From Legionella donaldsonii (GTDB lineage Bacteria > Pseudomonadota > Gammaproteobacteria > Legionellales > Legionellaceae): 64,000 bases of DNA. Of the stretch, positions 25,551 through 35,705 are shown one piece after another. The stretch covers positions 1,125,501 through 1,189,500 of the forward strand of contig NZ_UGOA01000001.1 of assembly GCF_900452385.1 (NCBI RefSeq), written 5' to 3'. Positions within the stretch are counted from its first letter, which is position 1. Each line of letters begins with the position of its first letter. Below the pieces are notes generated by a model. It saw only the letters and a program-made list of their open reading frames with translations, ran no database searches and was not told the origin of the DNA. Made by a program: the position numbers and the translations under genes.

Positions 25551-26839
25551 CACAATCTTTGCTAACAATCGACTGGCTAACGCAATTAGAGCGTTACCAT
25601 CGGATTTTTGTTGGTTTTAGTGGAGGGCTTGATTCCACCGTCTTGTTACAACGCTTGGCTATAGAGCCTGCACTATTGCCTAAATTGACAGCCGTTCATA
25701 TTAATCACGGACTCAGTCCTAATGCATTGGTTTGGCAGGCGCATTGCCAACAGGTTTGCGCCACACTTAAAATACCTCTGATTACCAAATCGGTTGAATT
25801 TGCACGCCAGAGTAATATCGAAGAAATGGCCAGGAAAGCAAGGTATCAGGTGTTTGCTCAATTGCTTGAAAAGTCGGATTGTTTAGTGTTAGGACACCAT
25901 TTGAATGATCAGGCAGAAACCTTGCTATTACAACTCTTTCGTGGTGCTGGTATTGAGGGTTTATCCGCAATGGCTGTTGAGAAAGAATTCATGCAAGGGA
26001 ATTTGTTACGGCCTTTTTTACACCATTCACGCCAAACCTTGGAAAACTATGCTCGATTGAATCAGCTACAATGGATAGATGATGAAAGTAACGAGGATAT
26101 TGGTTTTTCCAGAAATTATATCAGGCATCAAGTCTTGCCTTTACTATCCGCACGATGGCCTGGGATCATTAATAGTTTGGCACGGACGTCGACCCACTGC
26201 CAGCAAGCCCAGGCGAACTTAGATGATTTGGCGATAATAGACTGTCCAGCACTTGCACAAGCGAGCAGCGAGTTAGTTATCTCTACTTTTTCTCATTTAT
26301 CTCAGGCTCGTATTACCAATATTTTACGCTTATGGTTTAAGGCAAATCAGGTGAGATTGCCAAATACAGTAACATTCAATCGGCTAATCAACGAAGTGAT
26401 TCATGCCAGTCAAGATGCTAATCCAGAAATTAGCTGGGACGATGTCAATGTTCGACGTTATCAGGACACATTGTATTTGCTAAAACGACAGGTTGAGTCT
26501 TCTCCATTGGCAATAACCTGGACTTCATTCCCTAAGCCTCTTGATTTAGGTGAGTCAGGTATTTTATTTGCGAGTGTTAAAGATAAAGGTCTAATTGTCC
26601 CGCCGCAAAGCAAAATTGAGATTCGATTTCGCCAGGGAGGGGAATTATTTCATTGGCATGGGCAAAGCAAGCAGCTAAAAAAATTATTACAAGAATGGCA
26701 GGTCCCTCCCTGGCTACGTGGTCAAATTCCTTTAGTTTTTATCAATGGTGAATTAGCGGCTGTGATTGGTTACGCGATAAGCGATTCTTTTTACGGAACT
26801 ACACCTGCTCCAGCCTACGAATTAATCATCAATAATTAA
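25544..26839 (+). CDS. tilS: tRNA(Ile)-lysidine synthetase
   Basis: The 431-residue protein has the ATP-pyrophosphatase P-loop [13 protein letters not shown] (about residues 22-34), [10 protein letters not shown], and [19 protein letters not shown]. The C-terminal substrate-binding domains end in the WRG/IPLVF region ([19 protein letters not shown]). It changes C34 of the AUA-reading tRNA(Ile) to lysidine and is essential in most bacteria. There is no ATG; two consecutive TTG codons (25544 and 25547) overlap the accA stop, so translational coupling is likely. Confidence 0.95.
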   Translation: MLTQSLLTIDWLTQLERYHRIFVGFSGGLDSTVLLQRLAIEPALLPKLTAVHINHGLSPNALVWQAHCQQVCATLKIPLITKSVEFARQSNIEEMARKARYQVFAQLLEKSDCLVLGHHLNDQAETLLLQLFRGAGIEGLSAMAVEKEFMQGNLLRPFLHHSRQTLENYARLNQLQWIDDESNEDIGFSRNYIRHQVLPLLSARWPGIINSLARTSTHCQQAQANLDDLAIIDCPALAQASSELVISTFSHLSQARITNILRLWFKANQVRLPNTVTFNRLINEVIHASQDANPEISWDDVNVRRYQDTLYLLKRQVESSPLAITWTSFPKPLDLGESGILFASVKDKGLIVPPQSKIEIRFRQGGELFHWHGQSKQLKKLLQEWQVPPWLRGQIPLVFINGELAAVIGYAISDSFYGTTPAPAYELIINN

Positions 26840-26867
26840 TTTTAAGTTAACAATTGTTAACTTAAAA
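26840..26867. other. Perfect 28-bp palindrome after tilS
   Basis: TTTTAAGTTAACAA is followed at once by its exact complement, with no loop, starting one base after the tilS stop codon. It could be a regulator operator for the MFS gene 67 bases downstream or, as a hairpin with an A/T stem, an end of the tilS mRNA. Its A/T richness makes it a weak terminator. Confidence 0.6.
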
Positions 26868-26933
26868 CCAGATTTATTGAAAAATAATTAATTACTATAA
26901 TGTCTTCTACAGTTATGAGTAGAAGGATTAATC

Positions 26934-28121
26934 ATGGTTTCTAATCTTCGAATCGCTTGGTTACTAAGCTATATTTCCATTGCTTCATTCTCTTCAGCAA
27001 TTTTGACTCCAGCCTTGCCGCAGATCCAATTACAATTTGGTCTACAGACTGGCGAAATAGAGTGGGTCGTTTCGGCATTTTTACTAGGCTATGTTCTTGG
27101 CCAGCTAATCTATGCTCCACTAGCCAATCGTTGGGGTAGATTAGTTGCGTTACGAGTAGGATTAAGCATTAATTTAATCGGTATTTTACTCTGTTTTCTT
27201 TGCTTGATAACCCATTCTTATGGTTTGCTAATTACCGGTCGCTTGGTAAGTGCTTTAGGAAGTGCAAGCGGATTGGCTTGTACCTTGATGTTAATTAACG
27301 AATGGTTAGCTGAATCACAACGAAAAACAGCAATGGCTTACACGATTTTGTCGTTTACTCTGGGAATAGGTCTGGCTGTCACGTTAGGAGGACTTATTAC
27401 AGAATATTGGCATTGGACAGACTGTTTTCTGCTCTTATTCATCCAGGGTACGCTTATGTTAGCTGGGACCTGGTTATTTAAGGAGACGCTCAAAAACAAA
27501 CAGGCAATTAATATCCAGACAATCATGATTGCTTATAAACAGGCTCTAGCATCGCATACTCTGGTTTTATTTGCTTTGGTAGTTGGATTGTGTTCGGTAA
27601 TTAGTTATTGCTTTTCAGCCGCAGGGCCGCAAATAGCGAATGATTTACTTTATCTTTCGGCTGCTGAATATGGCTATTGGAATCTTGCTAATATGTTAGG
27701 CATGCTCTTGGGTGGATTGGGGGCAAAATTCTTATTAAATCGATTTCCGGCCATGCAGGTTATCGTTCTTGGGCTGATTGGTTGTGCTGTGGGTACAATC
27801 AGCTTACTGGCTATGCTCCATGAGAATTCATCGTCTGCAGTCTGGTTCTTTCTTAGTACCTTAAGTCTATATTTATTTGGTGGTTTACTCTTTGCGGGCG
27901 GTTCATTGATCGCTTCTAACGCTTTGCCTGATAAAGCTAGCGCTTCTGCCATGATGAGCTTCATTAATATGTCCTCGGCTGTATTGGCGGTGGTGGTCAT
28001 GGGATATTTAGGGGATAGTCCGCTTCAGGCTTTTGTGGAAGTTCTTACCGCAATGTGGCTATTGATTACTGCTCTGTTGGTATTACAAAAAATGTTTAGC
28101 AAAAAAATGGTGTTTCAATAA
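26934..28121 (+). CDS. MFS drug-type efflux transporter (DHA1, Bcr/CflA-like)
   Basis: The 395-residue protein has 12 hydrophobic segments. The segment between TM2 and TM3 carries the MFS motif variant YAPLANRWGRLVALRVG (about residues 60-76), and the first helices include FSSAILTPALPQIQLQF, typical of drug:H+ antiporters of the DHA1 group. It would export small molecules across the inner membrane; the substrate is unknown. A TATAAT (26895-26900) precedes the start by about 34 bases. A 28-bp palindrome upstream may be its operator. Confidence 0.82.
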   Translation: MVSNLRIAWLLSYISIASFSSAILTPALPQIQLQFGLQTGEIEWVVSAFLLGYVLGQLIYAPLANRWGRLVALRVGLSINLIGILLCFLCLITHSYGLLITGRLVSALGSASGLACTLMLINEWLAESQRKTAMAYTILSFTLGIGLAVTLGGLITEYWHWTDCFLLLFIQGTLMLAGTWLFKETLKNKQAINIQTIMIAYKQALASHTLVLFALVVGLCSVISYCFSAAGPQIANDLLYLSAAEYGYWNLANMLGMLLGGLGAKFLLNRFPAMQVIVLGLIGCAVGTISLLAMLHENSSSAVWFFLSTLSLYLFGGLLFAGGSLIASNALPDKASASAMMSFINMSSAVLAVVVMGYLGDSPLQAFVEVLTAMWLLITALLVLQKMFSKKMVFQ

Positions 28122-28347
28122 TGAAATATAATGCCTGTTTTTTATTAAAAGCTTTGTATGCTAAATGGCGGATTTGAGGCTCCAAGAGTAGGGTAATTTT
28201 TTCCTGGAAACAAAGGATTTGTGCATACTAAAAGGTAATTTGACATCGCCAATGCCATTGCACCTTAAACTATGTCATATCACTAAGTCGCTGCAGATAG
28301 AAGAGGAAATGCCTGGGCGGAAGCTCTCATTCGTGTACCTGTCTACC

Positions 28348-29724
28348 TTAGCATTCAGGATGATTAACAGCTAATCCACCCATTGAGGTTTCTTTGTAAA
28401 TGCTCTGCATGTCTTTACCCGTTTCTTTCATGGTTTTTATCACTTTATCGAGTGAAATCTGGTGTTGGCCATCACCAATAAGTGCCATACGAGAAGCATT
28501 GACTGCTTTAACTGAGCCCATGGCATTGCGCTCTATGCAAGGAATTTGAACTAAGCCCAGAACGGGATCACAGGTCATGCCTAAGTGATGTTCCATAGCA
28601 ATTTCAGCAGCGTTTTCGATTTGCTCAATGGTACCGCCCAAGACGGCGGTCAAGCCTGCTGCTGCCATGGAAGAGGCAACACCGACTTCACCCTGGCAAC
28701 CCACTTCCGCACCAGAGATAGACGCACCTTCCTTGTAAAGGATACCGATGGCTGCTGCGGTAAGAAAATAGGTATAGATATCTTCTTTGTTTAAGCGATC
28801 GTGCGCTTCCTGGCAATACTTCATTACCGCTGGAATAATACCTGCTGCGCCATTGGTTGGGGCCGTAACAATTCTGCCGCCGGCGGCATTTTCTTCATTG
28901 ACTGCCATTGCGTACAAATTAAGCTTGTTCATAATGTCTGATTGTTCAAATATGCTGGGAATGCCTTTATGCTCGATAAGTTTTTGATATAAATCAGGGG
29001 CACGGCGTTTAACCTGTAAGCCACCAGGTAAAATCCCAGGATGATGGCAACCATTTTCGATACATTCATCCATGACTTTGGCAATGGCAAGGATTCCGTC
29101 CTGGATTTCCTGAGTAGTTCGCCAGGTTCGTTCGTTAGCCATCATTAATTCGGCAATAGTCAATTGATTATCTCGGCATAATTTTAATAGTTGACGCGCC
29201 GTAGTAAATGGATAAGGGGGAGGATTATTATCGGCAGCAGGGTGGTCAAAGGCTTCTTCTGTAGTAATAAAGCCACCACCGATGGAGTAATAAACTTGAG
29301 TCAATAGGGTTTTTCCAGCATGGTCATAGGCTGAAAAACGCATTCCATTACTGTGTTTAGGTAACAATTCCTTTTGCAAAAATAGAAAATCGTTGCTTTC
29401 GGTGAACGAAATATTTTTTTTGCCAGCAAGATAGAGTTGTTGGGAAGCGATAATTTCCTTCATGCGCGGAATCATCGTTTCGGGAATTACGGTTTCCGGC
29501 ATTTTGCCTTCCAAACCGTTTAGAATAGCTTTATCTGTACCATGACCTTTACCCGTTAAGGCTAAAGAACCATAAAGTTCTATTTTTACTCGGTTTGTAT
29601 CACTAAGTTTCTCTTTGTTTTCTAATAAATCCAAAAAAGCATTGGCAGCGAGCATTGGACCGACGGTATGTGAGCTCGATGGGCCAATACCGATGGAAAA
29701 CAAATCAAATAAGCTGATACTCAT
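28348..29724 (-). CDS. sdaA: L-serine ammonia-lyase (L-serine dehydratase)
   Basis: The 458-residue single-chain iron-sulfur enzyme begins [20 protein letters not shown]. It has the beta and alpha domains of the SdaA family and cysteines for the 4Fe-4S cluster ([16 protein letters not shown] and IPCIERNA). It deaminates serine to pyruvate. Serine is a preferred carbon and energy source of Legionella in macrophages, so this is central metabolism. The 226 bases downstream (28122-28347) show no gene. Confidence 0.96.
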   Translation of the reverse strand: MSISLFDLFSIGIGPSSSHTVGPMLAANAFLDLLENKEKLSDTNRVKIELYGSLALTGKGHGTDKAILNGLEGKMPETVIPETMIPRMKEIIASQQLYLAGKKNISFTESNDFLFLQKELLPKHSNGMRFSAYDHAGKTLLTQVYYSIGGGFITTEEAFDHPAADNNPPPYPFTTARQLLKLCRDNQLTIAELMMANERTWRTTQEIQDGILAIAKVMDECIENGCHHPGILPGGLQVKRRAPDLYQKLIEHKGIPSIFEQSDIMNKLNLYAMAVNEENAAGGRIVTAPTNGAAGIIPAVMKYCQEAHDRLNKEDIYTYFLTAAAIGILYKEGASISGAEVGCQGEVGVASSMAAAGLTAVLGGTIEQIENAAEIAMEHHLGMTCDPVLGLVQIPCIERNAMGSVKAVNASRMALIGDGQHQISLDKVIKTMKETGKDMQSIYKETSMGGLAVNHPEC

Positions 29725-29931
29725 ATTTTAAACTCAAATTCACGCCAAATAATGACAATTTTAGAAGGAAAATTGCACACAAACAACATAAATCGGTACC
29801 AAAGATAAAATTCACCACAAATAATATTAGATTGCTTACACGGTTACTGGTAATTTCATTAGAATTTAGGCAGAATGAATGGGCATTTTTGCAAAGTTCT
29901 ATTCTGACGACAGACAAAAAGGGGATTGTTT

Positions 29932-30645
29932 ATGAAGATGAGACTGGTCGCGGCAGCTGTCATAAGTATGGCAATGTCAACGACAATTGCTGCAGCTGAT
30001 GCGACAGCTACAACATCATTAAATAGTGACATGGATAAGTTGTCTTATAGCATTGGCGCTGATTTAGGTAAGAATTTTAAGAAGCAAGGCATCGAAATCA
30101 GTCCTGCTGCTATGGCTAAGGGATTACAAGACGGCATGAGTGGTGGTCAACTGTTGCTGACTGAACAACAAATGAAAGACGTTTTAAATAAATTTCAAAA
30201 AGACCTAATGGCAAAACGAAATGCTGAATTCACTAAAAAAGCTGAAGAAAATAAAGCGAAAGGTGAAGCGTTCATGAGCCAGAATAAGGCTAAAGAAGGC
30301 GTAGTTAGTTTGCCAAGCGGGTTACAATACAAAATAATCCAGACTGGTACTGGTGCAAAACCAGCAAAAGATGACACCGTCACTGTTGAATACACTGGCA
30401 AGTTAATTGATGGCCAGGTTTTTGATAGCACTGAAAAAACGGGTAAGCCTGCTACTTTCAAAGTATCACAGGTTATCCCTGGCTGGACTGAAGCATTACA
30501 ATTAATGCCTGCCGGTTCTACTTGGGAAGTCTATGTTCCTGCCGGTCTTGCCTATGGTCCACGTAGTGTTGGTGGCCCAATCGGACCTAATGAAACATTG
30601 ATTTTCAAAATTCATCTGATTTCTGTCAAGAAATCTGACGCTTAA
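29932..30645 (+). CDS. mip: Macrophage infectivity potentiator, FKBP-type peptidyl-prolyl isomerase
   Basis: The start is ATG 29932, behind AAAGGGGA; an upstream in-frame TTG (29926) is unlikely. The 237-residue protein has a signal peptide of about 20 residues ending in the Ala run before DATAT. The dimerisation domain starts [20 protein letters not shown] and is followed by a long connecting helix. The FKBP domain (from about residue 130) has [18 protein letters not shown] and [20 protein letters not shown]. Mip is a surface-exposed homodimer needed for efficient infection. The sequence is close to L. pneumophila Mip but clearly different in the linker, which supports a non-pneumophila species. 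Confidence 0.98.
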   Translation: MKMRLVAAAVISMAMSTTIAAADATATTSLNSDMDKLSYSIGADLGKNFKKQGIEISPAAMAKGLQDGMSGGQLLLTEQQMKDVLNKFQKDLMAKRNAEFTKKAEENKAKGEAFMSQNKAKEGVVSLPSGLQYKIIQTGTGAKPAKDDTVTVEYTGKLIDGQVFDSTEKTGKPATFKVSQVIPGWTEALQLMPAGSTWEVYVPAGLAYGPRSVGGPIGPNETLIFKIHLISVKKSDA

Positions 30646-30655
30646 TTGATTCAAT

Positions 30656-30684
30656 TCACCCTCGGTGCGTAGCGTTGAGGGTGA
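30656..30684 (+). terminator. Likely terminator of mip
   Basis: TCACCCTC and GAGGGTGA form an 8-bp stem with a 13-base loop, 11 bases after the mip stop. A T-rich stretch (GTTTGCTTTC) follows. Confidence 0.6.
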
Positions 30685-30717
30685 GTTTGCTTTCACCTTT
30701 CTTGAGTATTTTAAAGC

Positions 30718-31968
30718 ATGAACAAACGCCTATTGATCGTTTTTTTATTGGGCTTTTCTTCAGGGCTTCCTTTAGCGCTAATCAGTAGTACCTTGCAAGC
30801 CTGGTTTGCTGATACAGGTATGTCAGTACTGGCAACTGGTATGCTGAGTCTGGTTAGTTTGCCTTATGCCTACCGTATTGCTTGGGGACCATTACTTGAT
30901 CGTTATTCACTTTCGTCACTGGGTAAGCGACGAAGCTGGATTTTGATTATGCAGTTTGCTTTATTAATTGGCTTTAATGTCATGGCATGGTTTTCACCCA
31001 ATACAGCGCCAGAACTTATGGCGGTTATTGCATTTATGTTAGCTTGTTTTTCGGCTACTCAAGATGTAGCCATTGATGCGCATCGCGTTGAATATTTACC
31101 TGTCGTTGAGCATGGCATCGGCGCTTCATTAGCGGTTTTTGGTTATCGTTTTGCTCTGCTTGTTGCTGGTGGTTTTGCTTTAATTATCGCTAAGAATTTC
31201 GGTTGGGCGTTTACGTATCGCCTGATGGGGTTTCTCATGTTATTGGGTGTCATTGCGACTTTGTGGAGTAATGAGCCTTCAAAACATAATGAAAATCAAA
31301 TCAATTTTGTGGAATCGTTTGTTGCACCACTGAAAGAACTGGGCAAAAGGCGCGGTATTGTTCCCTTGCTGTTATTTATCTTGTTCTACAAATTAGGGGA
31401 GGCGTTTACAACCACAACAAGTGGTATTGTGATGCCATTTTTAATTCAAGGGGTTGGCTTTTCATTAGATACTATTGGTTATGTTAATAAAATGATGGGT
31501 ATCAGCTCCATTCTATTAGGCGGTTTGGCTGCTGGTTTACTGTTAATTCGCTGGTCATTATTTCGTGCCTTACTTGTTTTTGGTTTAATTCAGGCAATTA
31601 CCAATGTCTTGTTTATTGCTCTGGCAATAAGTGGTAAAAATTTACCTTTGTTTGCTACGGCAGTTGTTTGTGATAATTTTGCTGCGGGTATGGGTTCAAC
31701 TGCTCTGGTTGCCTTTTTTATGCGTTTGGTAAATCAGTCGTTTACTGCAACCCAGTTTTCTCTCTTAGTGGCATTAGCAACCCTACCACGCGTTTTCTCG
31801 GGTCCTGTTGCCGCAATGTTGCAAATGTGGTTGGGATGGGTGGGTTTATATCAATTATCGTTCGTATTAGCTCTGGGATTTATTCCTTTTCTCCTCATGA
31901 TTCGTGAACAAACCAAGGTTGTTAATGAGCCTGGTTTTGGAGAGCCGGAACTAAAAGTCGTTCATTAG
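30718..31968 (+). CDS. ampG: AmpG-like muropeptide permease (MFS)
   Basis: The 416-residue protein has 12 hydrophobic segments and the AmpG-type opening LLGFSSGLPLALISSTLQAW, then SLPYAYRIAWGPLLDRY and ATQDVAIDAHRVEYL. AmpG brings GlcNAc-anhydro-muropeptides from the periplasm into the cytoplasm for cell-wall recycling. It lies directly after mip and its terminator. I recall the same mip-ampG neighbourhood in L. pneumophila. The charged C-terminal tail is short. Confidence 0.88.
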   Translation: MNKRLLIVFLLGFSSGLPLALISSTLQAWFADTGMSVLATGMLSLVSLPYAYRIAWGPLLDRYSLSSLGKRRSWILIMQFALLIGFNVMAWFSPNTAPELMAVIAFMLACFSATQDVAIDAHRVEYLPVVEHGIGASLAVFGYRFALLVAGGFALIIAKNFGWAFTYRLMGFLMLLGVIATLWSNEPSKHNENQINFVESFVAPLKELGKRRGIVPLLLFILFYKLGEAFTTTTSGIVMPFLIQGVGFSLDTIGYVNKMMGISSILLGGLAAGLLLIRWSLFRALLVFGLIQAITNVLFIALAISGKNLPLFATAVVCDNFAAGMGSTALVAFFMRLVNQSFTATQFSLLVALATLPRVFSGPVAAMLQMWLGWVGLYQLSFVLALGFIPFLLMIREQTKVVNEPGFGEPELKVVH

Positions 31969-32025
31969 ACCTCTACCACAGCGAGCTTGGAAAGAGCCCC
32001 ATTGGTTTAAGCAAGAAAAGGGATC

Positions 32026-33075
32026 TTATAACATGAGATCAATGCCACCAATTATCCCGTATTTTGATTTTACCTGTGTTCCGCGTAGTGTTTCAGTAAT
32101 AGGAAAACCGGCAGAAAAATAGAAGGAGACACTATCTCCCAGATTAATTCTGAATCCTGGCGAGAAAAAGAGGCTATTACCTCCGGTATTAGGATCGCTC
32201 ATTCCCGCAATTTTATCTTGAGTAAGGTATTCACCGTTTAACTCAACAATACCATCAATGGAGTAGTTGAGATTTTTCTCTTTATTATTTTGAGTAACCA
32301 GGGGATAAACTACTGCAAAATTATAATCCACTATTTTACCTAACAGCGTTTCTTGGGTACCTTGGGTTGTGTGAGTATAAATACAATCAGCACTGAGTGA
32401 AAATTCTCCCAATTTTTTAGAAAAAATTAAACCGGCGAAAGGGTTCCAGGAGCCGCTACCTGGTTGATCCGCAGCGGCAAAAGGTACCCCGTAAGAAGTC
32501 ATTGCATTGGTTCTACCGGTAGGAGCGTTAACACCGAAAATAAGCGCAGTTGACAAGGGAAATTTGTTATCATCGATCACGTGCCAAAACCCAAAAAGGT
32601 TCGCATCGGCTATACCGGATACATCTCCCAGATTAACTACCTGAGAAAAAAAACCTTCTTCATCAGGAAATGCGGTACGTAATTGATAATTGCGGGTATA
32701 AGGCAGCGTTGCACCCATTGTGAGATTATCGGTTAGGCCATAGTTGATCATCAGGTAATTAACTAAAAGAGCTAATTGACTTTCTGATATGGGATCCTCT
32801 AATAAGGTCTGATCTGACAACGGATTAAGGCGATAATATTCTGATCTTCCACTAAACGACCAACTGCCCTTATTCAAACTATCTGCAGTTGTCGTAGTGA
32901 CGGGAGTACCTACCCCGCTTGAATAATTTAATGTTGCAGCCTGTGAAGGGATGGCATAAAGATTATTGAAGTAAAGACTCCCTAAACCAATGAATGCATA
33001 AGCTAGTTTTTTCACCAACGGTTGTGCCCCAGGTTTACCAGATGAAGCTTGCTGAAAAATTCTATATGCTCTCAT
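32026..33075 (-). CDS. Outer-membrane beta-barrel, transporter/phenol-pathway-like family
   Basis: The 349-residue protein has an N-terminal hydrophobic segment (about residues 25-46, KLAYAFIGLGSLYFNNLYAI), probably a signal peptide preceded by an unusually long basic stretch. After it, alternating polar and aromatic strands recur to the end (for example SWSFSGRSEYYRLNPL and LTMGATLPYTRNYQL), as in outer-membrane barrels. The final residues GIDLML are hydrophobic but do not end in the usual Phe. Function is unknown. The start may be further in than 33075, because the first 20 residues are odd for a signal peptide. Confidence 0.65.
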   Translation of the reverse strand: MRAYRIFQQASSGKPGAQPLVKKLAYAFIGLGSLYFNNLYAIPSQAATLNYSSGVGTPVTTTTADSLNKGSWSFSGRSEYYRLNPLSDQTLLEDPISESQLALLVNYLMINYGLTDNLTMGATLPYTRNYQLRTAFPDEEGFFSQVVNLGDVSGIADANLFGFWHVIDDNKFPLSTALIFGVNAPTGRTNAMTSYGVPFAAADQPGSGSWNPFAGLIFSKKLGEFSLSADCIYTHTTQGTQETLLGKIVDYNFAVVYPLVTQNNKEKNLNYSIDGIVELNGEYLTQDKIAGMSDPNTGGNSLFFSPGFRINLGDSVSFYFSAGFPITETLRGTQVKSKYGIIGGIDLML

Positions 33076-33237
33076 GAGATCGTTCTATCAGGTTGCAAGA
33101 AGAGCATTGTAGAATGGTTCTGATCCATAGTGTCAGTCACTTCATCCAGACAGGCATCTTTACTTGCTATTCATTATATAAAATAGTTTTTAATTTTCAC
33201 CAGGTTAATTGGATTATTTTACTGGTTTGAGTAAGTA

Positions 33238-33657
33238 CTATAAGTAGTCTTGGATTGCGTCAAGCGCTGCTCGCGCACAGAGACCATCCAGTTCAGGATT
33301 GGCTCCACTAATACCTATTGAGCCTAAATGCTGGCCTGCCTTGCTAATAATCGCTAGCCCGCCTTCGAGGAAAACGATGTCTGGAACAGAAGTATAAGGA
33401 CTATTGGAATAAGTATTATTTCGTTCTGCCAGCTCTTTGGTAGAAATTGGAATACTGGCAGAAGTCATCGCTTTCAATTGAGACATACGAACACTAACAA
33501 AATTGTTGCCATCCATTCTTTTAAATAACTTTAAATTACCGTGATTATCCATGATGGCAATAGCAATACGTATATTATTTTTAACAGCATATTTTTCCGC
33601 CTGCTCGGCCATTACCTCTGCCATTTCAAGAGAAAGTTCTTGTACAGTTCGTAACAT
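33238..33657 (-). CDS. GlcG/HbpS family (DUF336) protein
   Basis: The 139-residue protein belongs to the GlcG/HbpS family. It has the typical MDNHGNLKLFKRMDG and FLEGGLAIIS segments and ends with the family's GISGANPELDG-type region. Members bind heme or small ligands or act beside glycolate and diol enzymes; the role here is unknown. It stands alone, divergent from the PmrA-box gene at 33911. Confidence 0.8.
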   Translation of the reverse strand: MLRTVQELSLEMAEVMAEQAEKYAVKNNIRIAIAIMDNHGNLKLFKRMDGNNFVSVRMSQLKAMTSASIPISTKELAERNNTYSNSPYTSVPDIVFLEGGLAIISKAGQHLGSIGISGANPELDGLCARAALDAIQDYL

Positions 33658-33832
33658 GGATAGTCCTTATAATTTATAGTGATACCCTAGAATCATACTT
33701 GGTAATAATGAATGGGCAAGTTTATCTAGAGGAACTTTCATTCTGCGAGAAGTCATTTAGGCCACTCATCGAAAATAAGAAAATTTCTAATATTTTCTAT
33801 GTAATTACGTTTCAAAAAGATTAATTTGATCA

Positions 33833-33865
33833 CTTAATAAATCATTAATACTCATTGAGTACAAT
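33833..33865 (+). promoter_or_regulatory. PmrA-type box and -10 element upstream of the 33911 gene
   Basis: CTTAAT (33833-33838) and ATTAAT (33844-33849) are 11 bp apart. A -10 candidate TACAAT (33860-33865) follows after exactly 10 bases. The geometry equals that of the other three boxes in this window. Confidence 0.7.
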
Positions 33866-33910
33866 ATGCGACCAAATTGATGTCTAAAATTAAATCGGTA
33901 ACAGATTCAC

Positions 33911-35656
33911 ATGAGAATATTGCTTTATACAAGACTTGAAAATGATACTGGCGGAGATGAGGCCCTCTTAAATATTCTTCAATTCTATCTGCTGCAACAG
34001 TTGGAAAAAGGCACGGAAGTCCATTTATGCCTTAGCTATGATACAGCATCGGAGGCGCGGGCTAAAAAAATTAGAACAAAATGGCTAAAAAATTTGGAAG
34101 AAAAAGGATTAGAAGGACAAGTTTGGCTATTCTTAACAGCCGAAAGCTCGTTTGAAAAAAGCGTTACTGGCATAAAATGCAAGTACTTGGATATTGGCCA
34201 AAAAACAATAGAGAGCTATAAATCGCTTAATACCTTGGATGCTACTGTAACCTGGTATATTAAAGCTCAAGACGGGTATCATTTATATAAGAAAGAAGCT
34301 AAGCGAATAGTACCCCTTACATTAAAATCCACAGAACCACCGAAGTTGGAACAAAGAAACTGTTATATTGCGCTGCAACACTCAGGAAGCGAGAAAGACT
34401 TTCCTTTATATGTCTTAAAGAATAAGAGTATTTATTACTATAAAACTATAGATGATTCAAAGCCTAAAAAATTCTCCCTGGAATTTGCGGCTTCAAAAGT
34501 CCTACAACAACTGCGAAAAAAGGCGAGTGGGGCAGCAAAACTTTTAAGCAATGATGAGCTTAGAATGATCACCTCTTTTACCTGTTATATACCTCCAGAA
34601 TTACTGATGAACGAAGAAGAATATAACCTGGTAGAAGATTATTTTGCTCAAATACCTGAAAATTTCAGCACAGACAGAATATTCTGGCAAAGCTTTACAG
34701 AACTGACAAAGAGCTTGGATTTATTTGTAATGGCCGGATGGGCTCATGCGCAAAAGCCTATCACTGCACAATACTTAAGGGCAGCACTAGAAATTCCTAT
34801 TACCTGTAAAATAGTACTAAGTTGTGTGCCTGGAATGAGTATTAATGTCAATAATTTCCTGACCGCCCTGCAAGACAAGCAGAAATACTCCCATGTCTTT
34901 GCATTACAACCTGGAATTGGCGCTAGAGGCGGTTTTCCGCTATTACCCACTTTAACGAAACTCTCGATTGAAGATCGTGAAGTACGAAATAAGTGGAAAT
35001 CCCATATTGGTACTGCATATGAACCACATTTGGACAGTGTAGGGGAGACAGGCAAAGATAAATTGATTGTTATTTATTGCAGTAAAGATGCGCCAGGTGC
35101 CCCTGGGGAAGAGTTTTTACAACAGATTGCTTTAAAAGTGGATCCAAAGGAGTATCCAGTCCTACTGATTGGTGCAATCGAGGAAAGCGAAGCGTGTAAG
35201 CGATGGAAATTAATATGTGCTCAGCGTGACTTCTCTTGTAGCGTTATACCTCGCACCAAAAACACGCAAATATTAATGCGTGGCTTGCGTGATGCCCAAT
35301 ATTCCATGGCAACGGGTTCCTATTCTATATTGGAAGCACGCTATCTGGAGATTCATCATTGTCGATATCTATGTCCGCCTCATATGATAGAATTAGGTAA
35401 TATGTTAGAAGAAGCAGGGGAGCGGGCTATAGAACAGGCATTTGCTCAGGGACAAGAGGCATTAAGCGAGTTAAGCCGATTACCACACCAAACTGACGAG
35501 TGCCATTTTTTGGATCCTCAATCTGCCTGGGATCAAAAAAATTCATGGAGAAGATATTTAGAGGAGGCTTTGAATACATCCGATGTTCCAGAGGCACTAG
35601 AACTAGAATCTACTACCATTAGGACCTGTAGTTTGGATAGTGGTTTAAAATTGTAA
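33911..35656 (+). CDS. Unknown 581-aa protein, possible Dot/Icm effector under PmrA control
   Basis: I do not recognise the family. The 581-residue soluble protein starts MRILLYTRLENDTGGDEALL. Its second half contains alternating beta/alpha segments (LIVIYCSKDAPGAPG, YPVLLIGAIEE, then NTQILMRGLRDAQYSMATGS) that recall the GT-B glycosyltransferase fold, where a Gly/Ser loop and a Glu bind the nucleotide sugar. The C-terminal 40 residues are Glu rich (RRYLEEALNTSDVPEALELE), like the E-block of Dot/Icm substrates. Together with the PmrA box upstream this supports an effector candidate. Enzyme activity is a guess. The next gene follows after 49 bases. Confidence 0.6.
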   Translation: MRILLYTRLENDTGGDEALLNILQFYLLQQLEKGTEVHLCLSYDTASEARAKKIRTKWLKNLEEKGLEGQVWLFLTAESSFEKSVTGIKCKYLDIGQKTIESYKSLNTLDATVTWYIKAQDGYHLYKKEAKRIVPLTLKSTEPPKLEQRNCYIALQHSGSEKDFPLYVLKNKSIYYYKTIDDSKPKKFSLEFAASKVLQQLRKKASGAAKLLSNDELRMITSFTCYIPPELLMNEEEYNLVEDYFAQIPENFSTDRIFWQSFTELTKSLDLFVMAGWAHAQKPITAQYLRAALEIPITCKIVLSCVPGMSINVNNFLTALQDKQKYSHVFALQPGIGARGGFPLLPTLTKLSIEDREVRNKWKSHIGTAYEPHLDSVGETGKDKLIVIYCSKDAPGAPGEEFLQQIALKVDPKEYPVLLIGAIEESEACKRWKLICAQRDFSCSVIPRTKNTQILMRGLRDAQYSMATGSYSILEARYLEIHHCRYLCPPHMIELGNMLEEAGERAIEQAFAQGQEALSELSRLPHQTDECHFLDPQSAWDQKNSWRRYLEEALNTSDVPEALELESTTIRTCSLDSGLKL

Positions 35657-35705
35657 GATTACATGCAATTCAAAGCGGTAATAGAATCGGTAATTGGAGA
35701 AACTA

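Noticed and set aside
28122-28347. Possible small RNA or tRNA downstream of the MFS gene
   Set aside because: No cloverleaf, no clear promoter and no strong terminator were seen.
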